In this document: piece by piece, positions 22,040 to 32,618 of the stretch
How positions within the stretch are numbered: position 1 is the stretch's first letter
Layout of the letters: each line of letters opens with the position of its first letter
DNA from: Sanderia malayensis
Lineage: Eukaryota; Cnidaria; Scyphozoa; Semaeostomeae; Pelagiidae
Assembly: GCA_013076295.1 (NCBI GenBank)
Contig: RQOL01000374.1
Location: 5,322,743 to 5,386,742 of the forward strand
Direction of reading: 5' to 3'
Length of the DNA stretch: 64,000 nt
The notes under the pieces: generated by a model
The model's database searches: none
The model's input: only the letters and a program-made list of their open reading frames with translations
What the model was told of the DNA's origin: nothing
Made by a program: the position numbers and the translations under genes

Positions 22040-23039
22040 CTGTTAACCATAGTTGAGTAGGAGACCATACATGCTTGGTTGACAGTGGATGATGATTATG
22101 ACACACTTTCCACTCTTCAAGAGCTAAGTTCAACCCTCCTAAAAATTGACCCATTCATTCAGCTCTTTTCACGGCTACAAAAGTGCAATTTTCAGGCCAT
22201 TTCTGAAAATGTCAGGCAAAGTAAAACGATTTGGGCCGAGGTTGTGCGACATAGATGCTGGAACGCAATGAACTTCTGTCTTTGGCTTCGCCATGGAAAA
22301 ATCAACTTCACGTCCGATTTTCTCCCTTGTTTTCAATGATAAACGCAAATGTTTTTTCAAACCACTTTAACACCGTCATTACAAAGCTTATTGACATCTC
22401 CCCATGTGTTTCTTTTTAATTTTCGGCATTGTTAAGGGCTGAAAATTGACCCCAAAGCTGATGCAGTGACAATGGATTTTTCCAGTATTCACACGCCTCA
22501 CATTGTTATCTGTTCATCACTGAACCTCTTCTCTTCCTTCCTTTCATTTGCTTGATAAAACAACAAGCTAATGTCCGTGAATTGTGATATAATAAATTTG
22601 TTTATCGTTCCCATTAGTTCCATAATCTATTTTATCAAGTTTTGCCGTGTGCTTGTTTTTAGGAAGATAATTATGGATTATTTTTGTATTTACAACTTGG
22701 GTGTTTGTAAAAGATATTGAAATGCTAAAACCATGCGCTGTTAAAAAGTTGATCAAATTGAAATTGTTTGGTTGACATAACAATGGAGTTCTTTTTATAA
22801 ACTATATATCTTGGTTATTACATTGAAACATAAGGCAACGTAAAGGTGTATATTGAGTTAGGCAATATGATCAAAACCAGAACACTAGTATGAAGCCCAA
22901 CATTGTGCTGGAAAATTTCTTCTTTGAATTCACATTGAGCTTGTGAAATCTTCGATCTCTGGACATTAATGTTTACACTCCTGGAAGGGATTTTCTAGTT
23001 ATGATACCAAAATATGAGCTGCCGCTTCAAATGAGACAA
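22040..23039. other. No recognisable gene
   Basis: The open frames here (for example 22,079-22,339) show no recognised domain. The sequence is AT-rich and lies between the P-element remnant and dispersed-repeat copy 3. Confidence 0.45.
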
Positions 23040-23640
23040 ATAGGATTTTCGATTTTCTCCCAAATTATTGAATAATTCCATTAATTATTCTGCTAATTGT
23101 GCTATCACGAAAAAACTACTGTTTACGCTGGCGAAACTTCCAAATTCGCATCCCGAAATTCATTTTCGAACAGAGTATTCGCTCTTCACGTCACCTGTTT
23201 CGCCTTTTCCTGCGATTTGATTGGCTCTTTTCCCGCGACCCACGTGGGTTGTCGATCAATTTTCGTTTCTTCGCCTCGGCATGCAGGCGACTCATGCAAA
23301 TTTTTGGTCGTTTTTCGTTATTCACCCTCGGTTGCAGCAGGTACTTTTGGAGAAGGCGCATGTTTTTGTTTTTCAAACAAAGGGCGGGTTCAAAGTGTTT
23401 TACCACCTGAATTATCTTTGCAAAAAGCTGCTATTTGTTTCAAAGACTCTGGAAAGTTGCAGGAAACAATAGAAAACACAGGTCATAGCTGTGTGTTTTA
23501 TTTTAAGTTGAAATTGTTGTTGTTTTTGTAGTAGGGGTTGCTTCGGCATGCTTGCAACGCTTAGGCCCAATGAAAACAAAGTCAAAGTTATGAATTTTTC
23601 AGGCGCTATTTGCACGATTTTCCTCATTTAAACTTTTGGC
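23040..23640 (+). repeat. ~600-bp dispersed repeat, copy 3
   Basis: This matches copies at 6,330 and 7,800: TTATTCTGCTAATTGTGCTA, TTTACGCTGGCGAAACTTCC, CAGGTACTTTTGGAGAAGGC, GGAAACAATAGAAAACACAG and TTGCACGATTTTCCTCATTT. It lies more than 14 kb from the others in the same orientation, without the minisatellite or GC module. The 600-bp block can therefore occur on its own. Confidence 0.85.
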
Positions 23641-23649
23641 AAGTGTTTG

Positions 23650-23983
23650 TATGTTTGTATATATGGCATAAAGCTATCTGACATATGGCACAAAAATTGA
23701 CGTTGTTACTGGGAAAATAAACGGGAAATCTTGGTGAAATCTTCTTCTGCGAGACTTTGATGAAATTGAAATCATCTGCACCAATATGTGAATACTTTCC
23801 CTCAAGTGCAGAACGCACTTTGTCCCTTATTGCATGCTCATTGAAACTGTCAGTGAGAGAGACCACACGCCGTTTGAAGATCATATCTCTTCGAAGGGTA
23901 TCTCCTCCGCTATCATCATTGAGAATTAGTAAGGAGGGCAAAATTCTCTTTCCAATCGCACACGCACATCCATTGACCAACAA
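23650..23983 (-). CDS. Unrecognised protein-like fragment
   Basis: A 119-codon minus-strand frame has a credible soluble-protein composition (VVSLTDSFNEHAIRDKVRSA, GADDFNFIKVSQKKISPRFP) that differs from its neighbours. I do not recognise it with confidence. It resembles a small alpha/beta ligand- or ubiquitin-like segment seen in multidomain invertebrate proteins, but this is not firm. It may be an isolated exon. Confidence 0.25.
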
Positions 23984-24034
23984 CTATCTGCAGAGGTGGC
24001 AAGATTGGAAGGGGTGCGGCAAAAGCAGATGACC

Positions 24035-25500
24035 AGAACAAAAACACAATGATCTCACAACATTCCTTGCAAAACAAGGCCTTGCACTCAGAGGACATTG
24101 TGAGGATATGTCTATTAAATCATCCAACAAGGGAAATTTTACTGCAGCTGCAGAGTTCCTTTCCAAATATGATGAAGCAATCTGTCAAATGCTAAACACC
24201 AAAGAATGAAAAGGGAAGAGGATGGCAAGTCAAAATGAAAGAAGGCCAAAGCGGAAGGGGAAATATCATTACATTAATGAGTGCGGAGTCTCAAAACAAG
24301 ATAATAGATACTGTTGGAAATGATGTCATGGAAATGGTTTTGATGGAGATCAAAACTGCAGCGTATTTCAGTATTGCAGTCTGCCGTACAACAAGCATAT
24401 CTCATAAAGACCAACATTCTATCATCATTTGCTATTTAGATGGGAATCTGGACATAAAGGAACGTTTGTTATGTGTTGAAAGGGTAAAAGATGCATCGGC
24501 TGGAGGTTTGTTGGAAAAATTGAAAGATTATTTTGAGAAGAAAGACGTTCTTTTGATCATGCAGTTGCTCAATCGTACCATGGAGCATCTGTGATGAAAG
24601 GCGAGTGCAATAGAGTAAAAACCAGAGTGCATCAAGTTTCCCCTCAGTGTTTTTTCATAGGGACATTCGACCATGTCCTGAACATGATGACATTGGAAGC
24701 TTGTTGCTCATCTTTTGCTGCCAAGTCACTCTTTGGAGTTCTGGAAAAAGTTTATGCCTTGTTCTTGTCTTCACGCAAGAGAAGTGACATCCTTGAAGAG
24801 AAGCAAAAGAAATCAAGTATAAACCCGATTCATTGACCTCAAAAAGTCTCCATGACGAGATGGTGGTCTCACCAAAAGACATTAAATAGCGTGTTTTTGC
24901 TTGTTTTTTTTTTAGCTTTATCTGATTTCTTTATTGATGTCCTTCAGGATTGTCAACTAGCTGACCGTGTGTCGAAACAGTGACTTCCTTTGAGTTGCTT
25001 TTTATCGCACACCTTTTCTGCCAAACTTTGTCATCACTGATGCCGCTTCTTGTCCTTGCAATAAAAAAAGATTGCCCTAGCTGACTGCTATCTGTTTGGA
25101 TGAAACAGCTCAGACACAACTGCAGCAACTTTGAAGCAAATTCACAGAGATTCATGCCGAAGCAAAGTCATATATTACCCACCATCAATTTCCAAGAGCA
25201 AGATATTGTCCCTAAAAGAAGCAGGAAAAGAAAGAGACCAGCTAATGAAATATGTCAAGATGAAGTGGAATAAAAAACATTGCTGTCGGATACAGATATG
25301 AAACATTCATTTTTGCCATTGCTTCCGCCGTAAGCTCTATGTATAGAAGGTTTAACTCACACAAAGCCATCCTGCAAGACTTCGCTCTTCTTGATCCAGA
25401 AAGATTTCACGAAACATTAGAAAGCCGATTGTTGCCCCAAGAAGCCTTCCCAAACCTGGCTAGAAGTGGGACATTGTTTCTTCCGTCTTTGTCTCTGTTA
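24035..25500 (+). pseudogene. hAT-like (ZMYM1/DUF4371-type) transposase, copy 1
   Basis: Segments in three frames follow the order of hAT-derived DUF4371 proteins: LAKQGLALRGHCEDM and SSNKGNFTAAAEFLSKYDEA (24,060-24,190), QNKIIDTVGNDVMEMVLMEI with SISHKDQHSIIICYLDGNLD (24,290-24,460), then DHAVAQSYHGASVMKGECN (24,553), CFFIGTFDHVLNMMTLEACC and KSLFGVLEKVYALFLSSRKR. The GASVM block corresponds to the second catalytic Asp/Gly region. Further text to 25,470 parallels copy 2 at 36,534-37,330. Stops and frameshifts are numerous. The C-terminal dimerisation domain is missing here but present in copy 2. Confidence 0.8.
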
Positions 25501-26119
25501 TTTTAAGTCGGTAGTTACTATTCAGGATCAGCCTGCAATCTGTTATTTTAATTCTCCTGTGTAAATATTAAGTTGTTGATGTAATTAGGATAGTCACGTG
25601 ATCAATTGTCCCTTTTTTACCTTATTTGGAATCACTGCTGCATGGGAGTACAAAGGGTCAAAAGCTTATCGAGGTTGTGCTATTGTTGAAGAAAACTATG
25701 AATAAATGTTAAACTACCAGGAGAAAAGGAGTTTGTTGCCCCCCGAGCACCCTTACTCCAGTCTTGTTTTAAGGTGTTCTCAAGCTGCAAGATGGGCTAA
25801 GATTAGAATGTGGAAATTGGGTTGCATGAAAAGAAAATCAGTTTATAATCACTTTGTAACAAATGAACAGCTTCATTCAAAAACACATGGCTACATGGGT
25901 GAGCATAAGACGTGGTAAGTTATTGACGTCATTGCCACTTACTAAGGTTAAAATATTTATGTGGTTTCTGTGCAATCTACTTCACACATCCTTTTTGAAA
26001 GAGCCATAACGTAAGTAGGCTATTGTGTAAGCAGTTCATGACACCAAATTCTAAAGGCACAAGATCAAATGAATTCAATACAGACATAGAGCATGAATAA
26101 CCAATCAAATAGGCCATGA
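25501..26119. other. No recognised gene
   Basis: Contains an unrecognised 70-codon frame at 25,706-25,918 with no known motif. The AT-rich remainder shows no repeat match. Confidence 0.4.
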
Positions 26120-26196
26120 GCTGGTCATCGTTATGGCATCGATGGTTTAAGCTGTATTGTTCACTGTAAAATCAAAGACGGTCAGTGCAGTAATAT

Positions 26197-26992
26197 TGTG
26201 CTGATTAACAAGTAACGAAAGTTCCAGCACGGCGACGGGTGCGAGTCAACATGATGCAAAAGGGGAGTGCGAGAAGAAACCCACGTAATGGCCTCGTTAC
26301 CAAGAAATCTGGTGCACAGATAAGCACGAACTGTCGAATTCGGACCAAAAACTGTAGCAAATTGGGACGAATCTTGCTGTTATTGTTTACTTTTATAATT
26401 AATTATTATAATCATTTTTATTACGTAGTTGGGTGATTCCCAAGTAAAGAATATAAATAGGGGTGCTTGCTCCCTTATAGCAGACTTTTGTTTTTATTGA
26501 AATATATATATCGCATCATTCAGTTGCTGAGAACTGAAAATAGTTACTTCACAAAAAGTGTTTGTTTTGTGAGAGTTTACTGCGGATAACTGTCAACGAA
26601 AGATATTAACGCGGCCAAGAGAAAAGAGAGCAAGATAAAGTCACGGATACATCAGAGGTATCGTGAAATTTATGTTTGCTCGTGCGTAAGGCGTTAAGTG
26701 GCGTTGAAATTGAAGACCAATTGAGGGTCTAACTGTTCGAATCACGTATATTAGTGTATTTTAAGCCTTTGATATATTTTATTACCGTTCGTAGCATTTT
26801 TACTTGTTAAATACATTGTTGAGACAATCAGTAAGCCTTTTGTTTGCTGTAATTGTATTGGATTTGCCTCGTCCATTCTCGTAGTAGGTTTAGGTAATCA
26901 GGGAATTACTCCTACGTTGTTTTATTTTAATTCGCGTATATACAGTCTCCTTGAGTTATCGGACAGAGTGTTTTACCTTAAGATTCCCGACA
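26197..26992 (+). repeat. BEL 5' LTR (796 bp)
   Basis: Canonical TG...CA ends. TATAAATA at 26,452-26,459 is a likely core promoter, followed by AGGGGTGCTTGCTCCC, a short self-complementary stretch shared with the solo LTR at 40,284. Confidence 0.95.
26452..26459 (+). promoter_or_regulatory. TATA box of the BEL 5' LTR
   Basis: TATAAATA lies in the middle of the LTR, is conserved in the 3' LTR (35,006-35,013), and is represented by a TATATATA run at the same place in the solo LTR. Confidence 0.6.
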
Positions 26993-26999
26993 CTTTGAG

Positions 27000-27016
27000 T
27001 GGTCCACCGAGCCGGA
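27000..27016 (+). other. Primer-binding site
   Basis: TGGTCCACCGAGCCGGA starts seven bases after the LTR end. Its reverse complement ends in ACCA, as expected for pairing with a tRNA 3' end. The exact tRNA is not identified here. Confidence 0.6.
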
Positions 27017-27112
27017 TGGTGTCGCAGTAAAGAATTATTGAGTATTGAGTAACAATATTTAAGTTCAAAGTTCGAAGTATACAATTAGCGAGAAAAAGGA
27101 CGATAAGAAAAA

Positions 27113-30100
27113 ATGTCTCAACAAGAAATAGGGCAAGGATATCTTTCAGAAAACGAGGAAAGAATCGAAGCCCAGCAAGTGCTAGAAATGTCGGCGATAA
27201 GAGCATTTGGCACGCAATCGCCATGGGACGTCCAGAGGTGTGACGTCAATCAGCGGGATATCGACCCGGAGAAAGAAATCGTCTCTGAAGTTCGTGCAGT
27301 GACGAACGAAAGGATTCGAAGCCAGAGCCGATCCGTACAGAGCGTAGATTCTGAAATCAGGTTCAGAAGCCCGGTTCCACCGAGGGAACGAACACCCGAG
27401 AGCGGTTTCGGAAGCCCGGTTCCACTGACGGAACGAAGACCCGAGAGCGGCCTCAGAGCCCCGGTTCCACTGAGGGAACCCAGATCAGAAGTGACAGATG
27501 CAGGGCGGGATGCCCTCATTGGTACAACACGGATGATGGCCAGAGCCTATCAACAAAGCCCCTACCCCCAAGCCCCGCTGTGGAGGCCAATGATTGATGA
27601 GCAGGCGATGACATGCATGCCGTTAGCCCCTGGACCGTATAGCCTACAGAGGTCAGGGGCACCCAGCACGGTGCAGTGGCCTTGGGCTACCAATGTAGCC
27701 TCGTCTGGGATGGTTCATTGTGGACGTATGACCCCCCAACCACCACTGAAGCCCACCTGGTACACCCAACCAGGGGTGTACATCAGCTCGACTGCCCACC
27801 AGGGGCAGCAACCCGCAGCACCGGCCTCCATCGTCCACAAACAAGGAGACATGCCTCGATTCAGCACAAACATGGCAACGAGGCCATCGAACATGCCAAC
27901 TCTGTCAAGGCTTGGAGCAACCATGGAACAATCGAGTCATCTCAGTGAAGCTGAGGATGATCGAGAAATGGCTAAATGCCTCTTGCAACGAATAATAGCC
28001 AGCATTGACTGGCAAGAGGAAGACATTGAGCGTCTTCAACAAAAGCAAGAGGCATTGAAAAGAGCCAATGCACGTTTGGAAGAAGCGACAAAAGAGCTTG
28101 AGAGACAGCATAAAAATACTGGTCTCAGTGTCGCTGAACGAATGCAGAGGCTCGAAGTATTTGATGAAGATAGCTCCATAGCCACGACGGCGATGAGAAG
28201 AATCAACAACATGCTGAACCGAGGGGAGAAACATGCAGAAAAAGCGAGCCAACAAATAAGCTCAGCTATCAGACTCCCGAAGATGGAGCTCAAAACATTT
28301 GATGGAAGTGTCCTACATTGGCATGAATTTTGGGAATGCTTCGAACACGGGGTTCACAACCAAGTGAACCTTCCTGACCACCAGAAACTGCAATATTTGA
28401 AAAGCAGCTTGAGAGGTGCAGCATTTGTGGCCATTTCTGATTTGGAAATGAAGGCTGAGCACTATCAAGTGGCAGTAGGTCTTCTTAAAAATAGATATGG
28501 CCACAAGAATGTTTTGAGAAAAGCGCACCTGGATGGATTGGAGAAATTGACTGCAGTGAACAGCACGTTTGAAGTGGTCAAGCTGAAAAGGCTATATGAA
28601 GAACTAGAGAGTCATTACAAAGCTCTGCTAGCAATTAACGTAAATCCTTCGGAATATGAAGCAACCATAGTTCCGAAGGTATTGAGCAAATGTCCGATGC
28701 AAGTCAGAATAAAGCTGACAGAAGAAAAAGAAGAAAACGAAGACATTCGAATGGAAGAACTCGTGAATGGTCTTCGCAAAACTGTCCGAGTTTTGGAGAG
28801 ATGTGGAGCAAGAGACAAGAGTCTACAGGCAGAAGGTGAGCGGCTGCAAGAAAAGAGAGACAGCCGCAAGGCATCATGGTACAGAAACAATACACCAAGT
28901 GCAGCAACTTTGCTGTCATCAGATGCAAAAACAAAATGCGACTTCTGCCTTGGACCACATCAATCCTCCAAATGCACCAAACACGTCACAGTAAAAGAAA
29001 GAAAGGATGTGTTGAAGAAATATAACCGCTGTTTTCGATGTTTGAAAAGAGGTCATATGGTCAGGTCGTGTGAAATTAAAGAAAATTGCAAGAAGTGTGC
29101 ACAAAGTTACCACCACGAGGCAATTTGTGTGGAGAAGGCAAACATAAGCGAAACGACTGGCCTATTGAGGAAGGCAAGTCCAACGGCAGCGGTGGCCTAT
29201 CAGACGGTGATGCTGAATGTATCAACCCAAGACGGTGAAACGCAACTGAAATGCCGTGCACTGCTGGATTCGGGCAGTGCGAGAAGTTTCGTGACCAAGG
29301 ACGTTGTGACGAGGTTGGGCAGCAGTGCAGTGGGGCCAGTGACCTCCCAAACCTTTGAAGGACTTAATGCGCAGAAGCAAGAAGTCGAAACGGAGCGTCA
29401 CAAACTGAAAGTTCACAGTCTGAATGGAAATTTCAGCATGAATGTGGACGTAAAAACGTTGCCATCGATAACAACGGTTGGCAACCCGGCGCCATTGCAG
29501 CTCAAAAGGAGATATAAGCATTTGCAGAAGATCTACTTTAATGACGTCACGGACGATGAACACTTAGAGGTTCAAATGCTAATTGGCAGTGAACATCTGG
29601 CTCAATTGCATACGGGCGATTTCCAGAGAGGAAATCCGGGAGAGCCAGTGGCCGTAAGAACGAAGCTTGGCTGGACGTTGATGGGTTCCACAGGGATGGA
29701 ACCAGTCCTGAAAGTTGAAGAACCAATGAATATGGTCGTTGAGAGCCAGCCAACGGTGAAAGAAGAAGTAACCAAGCTGTGGGATCTTGAGACACTCGGC
29801 ATACGTGAAGAAGATCCGGTACATGCGGCGTTTAAAGAAGAAGTGGTATTTAAAAATGGACGATATTCAGTACCATTGCCATGGTGTGAAGGCAAGTTTC
29901 ATGTGCCTTCAAATAGAGCCTTGGCAGAAGGAAGATTAAAAAATCAGCTTAGAAAGTTGAAAAGGCAACCTGAAGTGTTGAAGGAATACGATGACATTAT
30001 TCAACAGCAGCTGAAAGAGGGTATAGTTGAACCAGTTCCTGCAAAGCCAACCGGAAAGAGAGTGACGTACATTCCTCACCAGGCTGTTTTGCGAGAAGAC

Positions 30101-31044
30101 GCGACAACAACAAAGTTGAGGATCGTATACGATGCGTCAGCAAAGGCAGGTACCGCAACCAAGTCGCTGAACGAGTGCCTTCACACTGGTCCGTCACTAA
30201 ACCCTCTGCTGTATTCAGTGTTGCTCAAATTCAGGATGCATCGAACTATCCTGATAGCTGATATAAAGCAGGCCTTCCTCCAAATCGAGATTGATCCGGG
30301 TGATCGAGATGCGCTCAGATTCTTATGGCTGAAGAATGTCAATGACGATGAGCCTCAAATTGAAGAATATCGATTTACCAGAGCAATATTTGGAGCGGGT
30401 CCAAGTCCGTTTATACTCGGTGCTACGATAAGACAGCACCTCGAGAAGTACAGGGATACTTATCCTGAGCTGGTGCAAGATGTGGAAGCCAGCCTGTACG
30501 TAGATGATTACATCTCTGGGGATTATCTGGCGGATAGTCCATATCAAGACTTACGGGCAAGGAAGGACCAGCTCCAAAAAGTATTCGAAGAGGGAGGATT
30601 CTCTCTAAGAAAGTGGTTCTGTAGTGAACCTATGATCTGCCACGAGATCAATGAGGAGGCAGTAGCAGACGAAAGAAAGGTTCTGGGGATCATCTGGGAT
30701 CCCCAGAGAGATGTGATGAAGATCGACTTGATGTTAGAGCATCACGACCAGGTGGTCACAAAAAGGACGTTATTGAGTTCTTTGGCGGCGATATATGATC
30801 CTCTTGGTGTATCAGGCCCAATAATACTCAAAGCAAGAGTATTATTTCAAAAACTGTGCGCAAAGGGCCTGGACTGGGACGAGGAACTGACAAATGAAGA
30901 CCAAAGAACGTACGAGATGTGGATGGCAGATTTGAAGGAAATGAAGCAACTGTCCTTCCCGAGATTCATTGGGCCTAGAGCAGGCGAAGAAAAGTGTTCC
31001 ATCCACGTTTTCTGTGACGCTAGCTCGATGGGTTATTGTGCTGC
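27113..31044 (+). CDS. BEL/Pao Gag-Pol polyprotein, N-terminal part (to RNase H start)
   Basis: One frame encodes Gag and most of Pol. A Pro/Glu-rich N-terminal region has PRERTPESG-type repeats at residues 85-125. Then come a coiled coil (290-350), the DUF1759 gag core (about 388-545, LKTFDGSVLHWHEFWECFEH) and CCHC-type knuckles (608-675: CFRCLKRGHMVRSC). The DUF1758 aspartic protease follows with ALLDSGSARSFV at about 717. Reverse transcriptase has RIVYDASAKA at 1,002, ILIADIKQAFLQI at 1,046 and the catalytic YVDD at 1,130. RNase H begins with VFCDASSMGYCAA at 1,299. All key residues seen are intact. At 31,045 a foldback DNA element interrupts the frame, adding about 23 foreign codons before a stop at 31,114. 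Start chosen as the first ATG in the long frame, 120 bp after the LTR. Confidence 0.95.
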
Positions 31045-31630
31045 TAGACAGGGTTTTTTCCCCTGCAATCTGGCAAAGTTGGTAACCTTGGGATTTTTGC
31101 TTGAAATGTACTAAACAGTGGTCGGGGAATCTAAATCCAAGATGGGCCTTCAAAAATTTTCACCGGAAGTGGTCGTAATTAAGCCCTAATTAGGGCTAAT
31201 TATGTCAATTATCAAAGTAGTTATTTTCCAAATGTGAATGACTTATCTCGTAGAGCTAAAAATACTGAGCAAAATTGTCTTTTACTGTATTCCGATACAA
31301 CCTATGGATTTGGAGCTAGAGCCATTTAAAGTATTGTGACGTCATCAAAATGGCGCCAATAAAATTTTTCAAATGCATTTGAATTCATAATTTTTAAAGT
31401 TCTTCACACCAGGGAATACAAAAATAACGAATGTATGAAAGCTTATGATCACCACAAACACTTTGCTTCGTTTTTAATTGGGTAAAGAAGCATAAACCTC
31501 ATCTCCACAAACAGTAAGTAAACATAAGAAACACTAAGTTTTAAAAAGTAATATTGAACCGCAACCCAAAGCCGGATTATGGCATCCAGTCTAAACCATC
31601 GCTATCGACGCTTGAGTTTTCGTCAAAATA
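31045..31630 (+). repeat. Left arm of the foldback element
   Basis: 586 bp. It contains GTATTGTGACGTCATCAAAA and AATTAAGCCCTAATTAGGGC, the latter itself partly palindromic. It is mirrored at 32,030-32,615 with scattered substitutions. Confidence 0.93.
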
Positions 31631-32029
31631 CAGTGAAATCCCGATATAACGAACCCCGTTTACAACGAACTTCTCGCTATTACGAACTAAAACTCCGGTC
31701 CCTTGGATTCTGGGAAGTAAATCCTACTGTAAATCCTCCCTGTATAACGAACCCTGGATATAACGAACTTTCGTTATTACGAACCAATCTTCCGATCCCC
31801 TGACCACAAATACCCTCGATATACCGTAAATGACGAAATTAGCGACCGGGGCGCTTATTTAAACATGAAACTTTTAGAGGGCGAATACTTGAGGGAGGGT
31901 CCAACAGACATTCTGGCCCATTTGCATTTGAAATTTTTCATAAAAAATTTCCCTTCTGTACAACGAACTCCCGCTATTGCGAACTATTTTCTCGGTTCCT
32001 ACAGAGTTCGTTATATCGGGATTTCACTG
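31631..32029. mobile_element. 399-bp pogo/Tc1-like MITE in the centre of the foldback element
   Basis: Terminal inverted repeats CAGTGAAATCCCGATATAAC (about 24 bp) are flanked by TA on both sides (31,629-31,630 and 32,030-32,031), the target duplication of Tc1/mariner and pogo elements. Several internal copies of ATAACGAAC and TACGAAC repeat the subterminal motif. It has no coding capacity. The surrounding arms read GTCAAAATA and TATTTTGAC, so it inserted at the central TA of the palindrome. Confidence 0.88.
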
Positions 32030-32615
32030 TATTTTGACGAAAACTCAAGCGTCGATAGCGATGGTTTAGACTGGATGCCATAATCCGGCTTTGGGTTGCG
32101 GTTCAATATTACTTTTTAAAACTTAGTGTTTCTTATGTTTATTTACTGTTTGTGGAGATGAGGTTTATGCTTCTTTACCCAATTAAAAACGAAGCAAAGT
32201 GTTTGTGGTGATCATAAGCTTTCATACATTCGTTATTTTTGTATTCCCTGGTGTGAAGAACTTTAAAAATTATGAATTCAAATGCATTTAAAAAATTTTA
32301 TTGGCGCCATTTTGATGACGTCACAATATTTTAAATGGCTCTAGCTTCAAATCCATAGGTTGTATCGGAATACAGTAAAAGACAATTTTGCTCAGTATTT
32401 TTAGCTCTACGAGATAAGTCATTCACATTTGGAAAATAACTACTTTGATAATTGACATAATTAGCCCTAATTAGGGCTTAATTACGACCACTTCCGGTGA
32501 AAATTTTTGAAGGCCCATCTTGGATTTAGATTCCCCGACCACTGTTTAGTACATTTCAAGCAAAAATCCCAAGGTTACCAACTTTGCCAGATTGTAGGGG
32601 AAAAAACCCTGTCTA
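32030..32615 (-). repeat. Right arm of the foldback element
   Basis: Inverted copy of 31,045-31,630. Differences noted by eye include G/A changes in the GCAATCTGG, GGATTTGGAGC, TTTAAAGTATTG and AGTAAGTAAAC segments. Confidence 0.93.
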
Positions 32616-32618
32616 TGC

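Larger units (their letters stand above)
31045..32615. mobile_element. Foldback DNA transposon (586-bp inverted arms) with TAGAC ends
   Basis: The left arm (31,045-31,630) and right arm (32,030-32,615) are each exactly 586 bp and inverted copies of one another, with only scattered substitutions noted. Ends read TAGACAGGGTTTTTTCCCCT, where CAGGG and CCCTG can form a terminal hairpin. It is flanked by TGC on both sides (31,042-31,044 and 32,616-32,618). Counting TGC once restores the BEL RNase H reading frame, which proves the 3-bp duplication. Without the inner element the arms would meet at a central TA, giving a palindrome of about 1,170 bp. No coding capacity is seen. The end signature matches the element at 10,973-13,060. 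Confidence 0.93.

Noticed and set aside
28767..30547. Minus- and alternate-frame open stretches within BEL gag-pol
   Set aside because: They overlap a well-supported polyprotein and have no recognised domains.
31579..32083. Small frames inside the foldback element and inner MITE
   Set aside because: They cross inverted-repeat arms and TIRs, have no recognised domain, and mirror each other.
31043..32617. TA target duplication for the outer foldback (Tc1/mariner type)
   Set aside because: Removing the element with only TA duplicated gives a stop in the BEL frame. A TGC 3-bp duplication restores the RNase H frame exactly, so TA belongs to the element ends.
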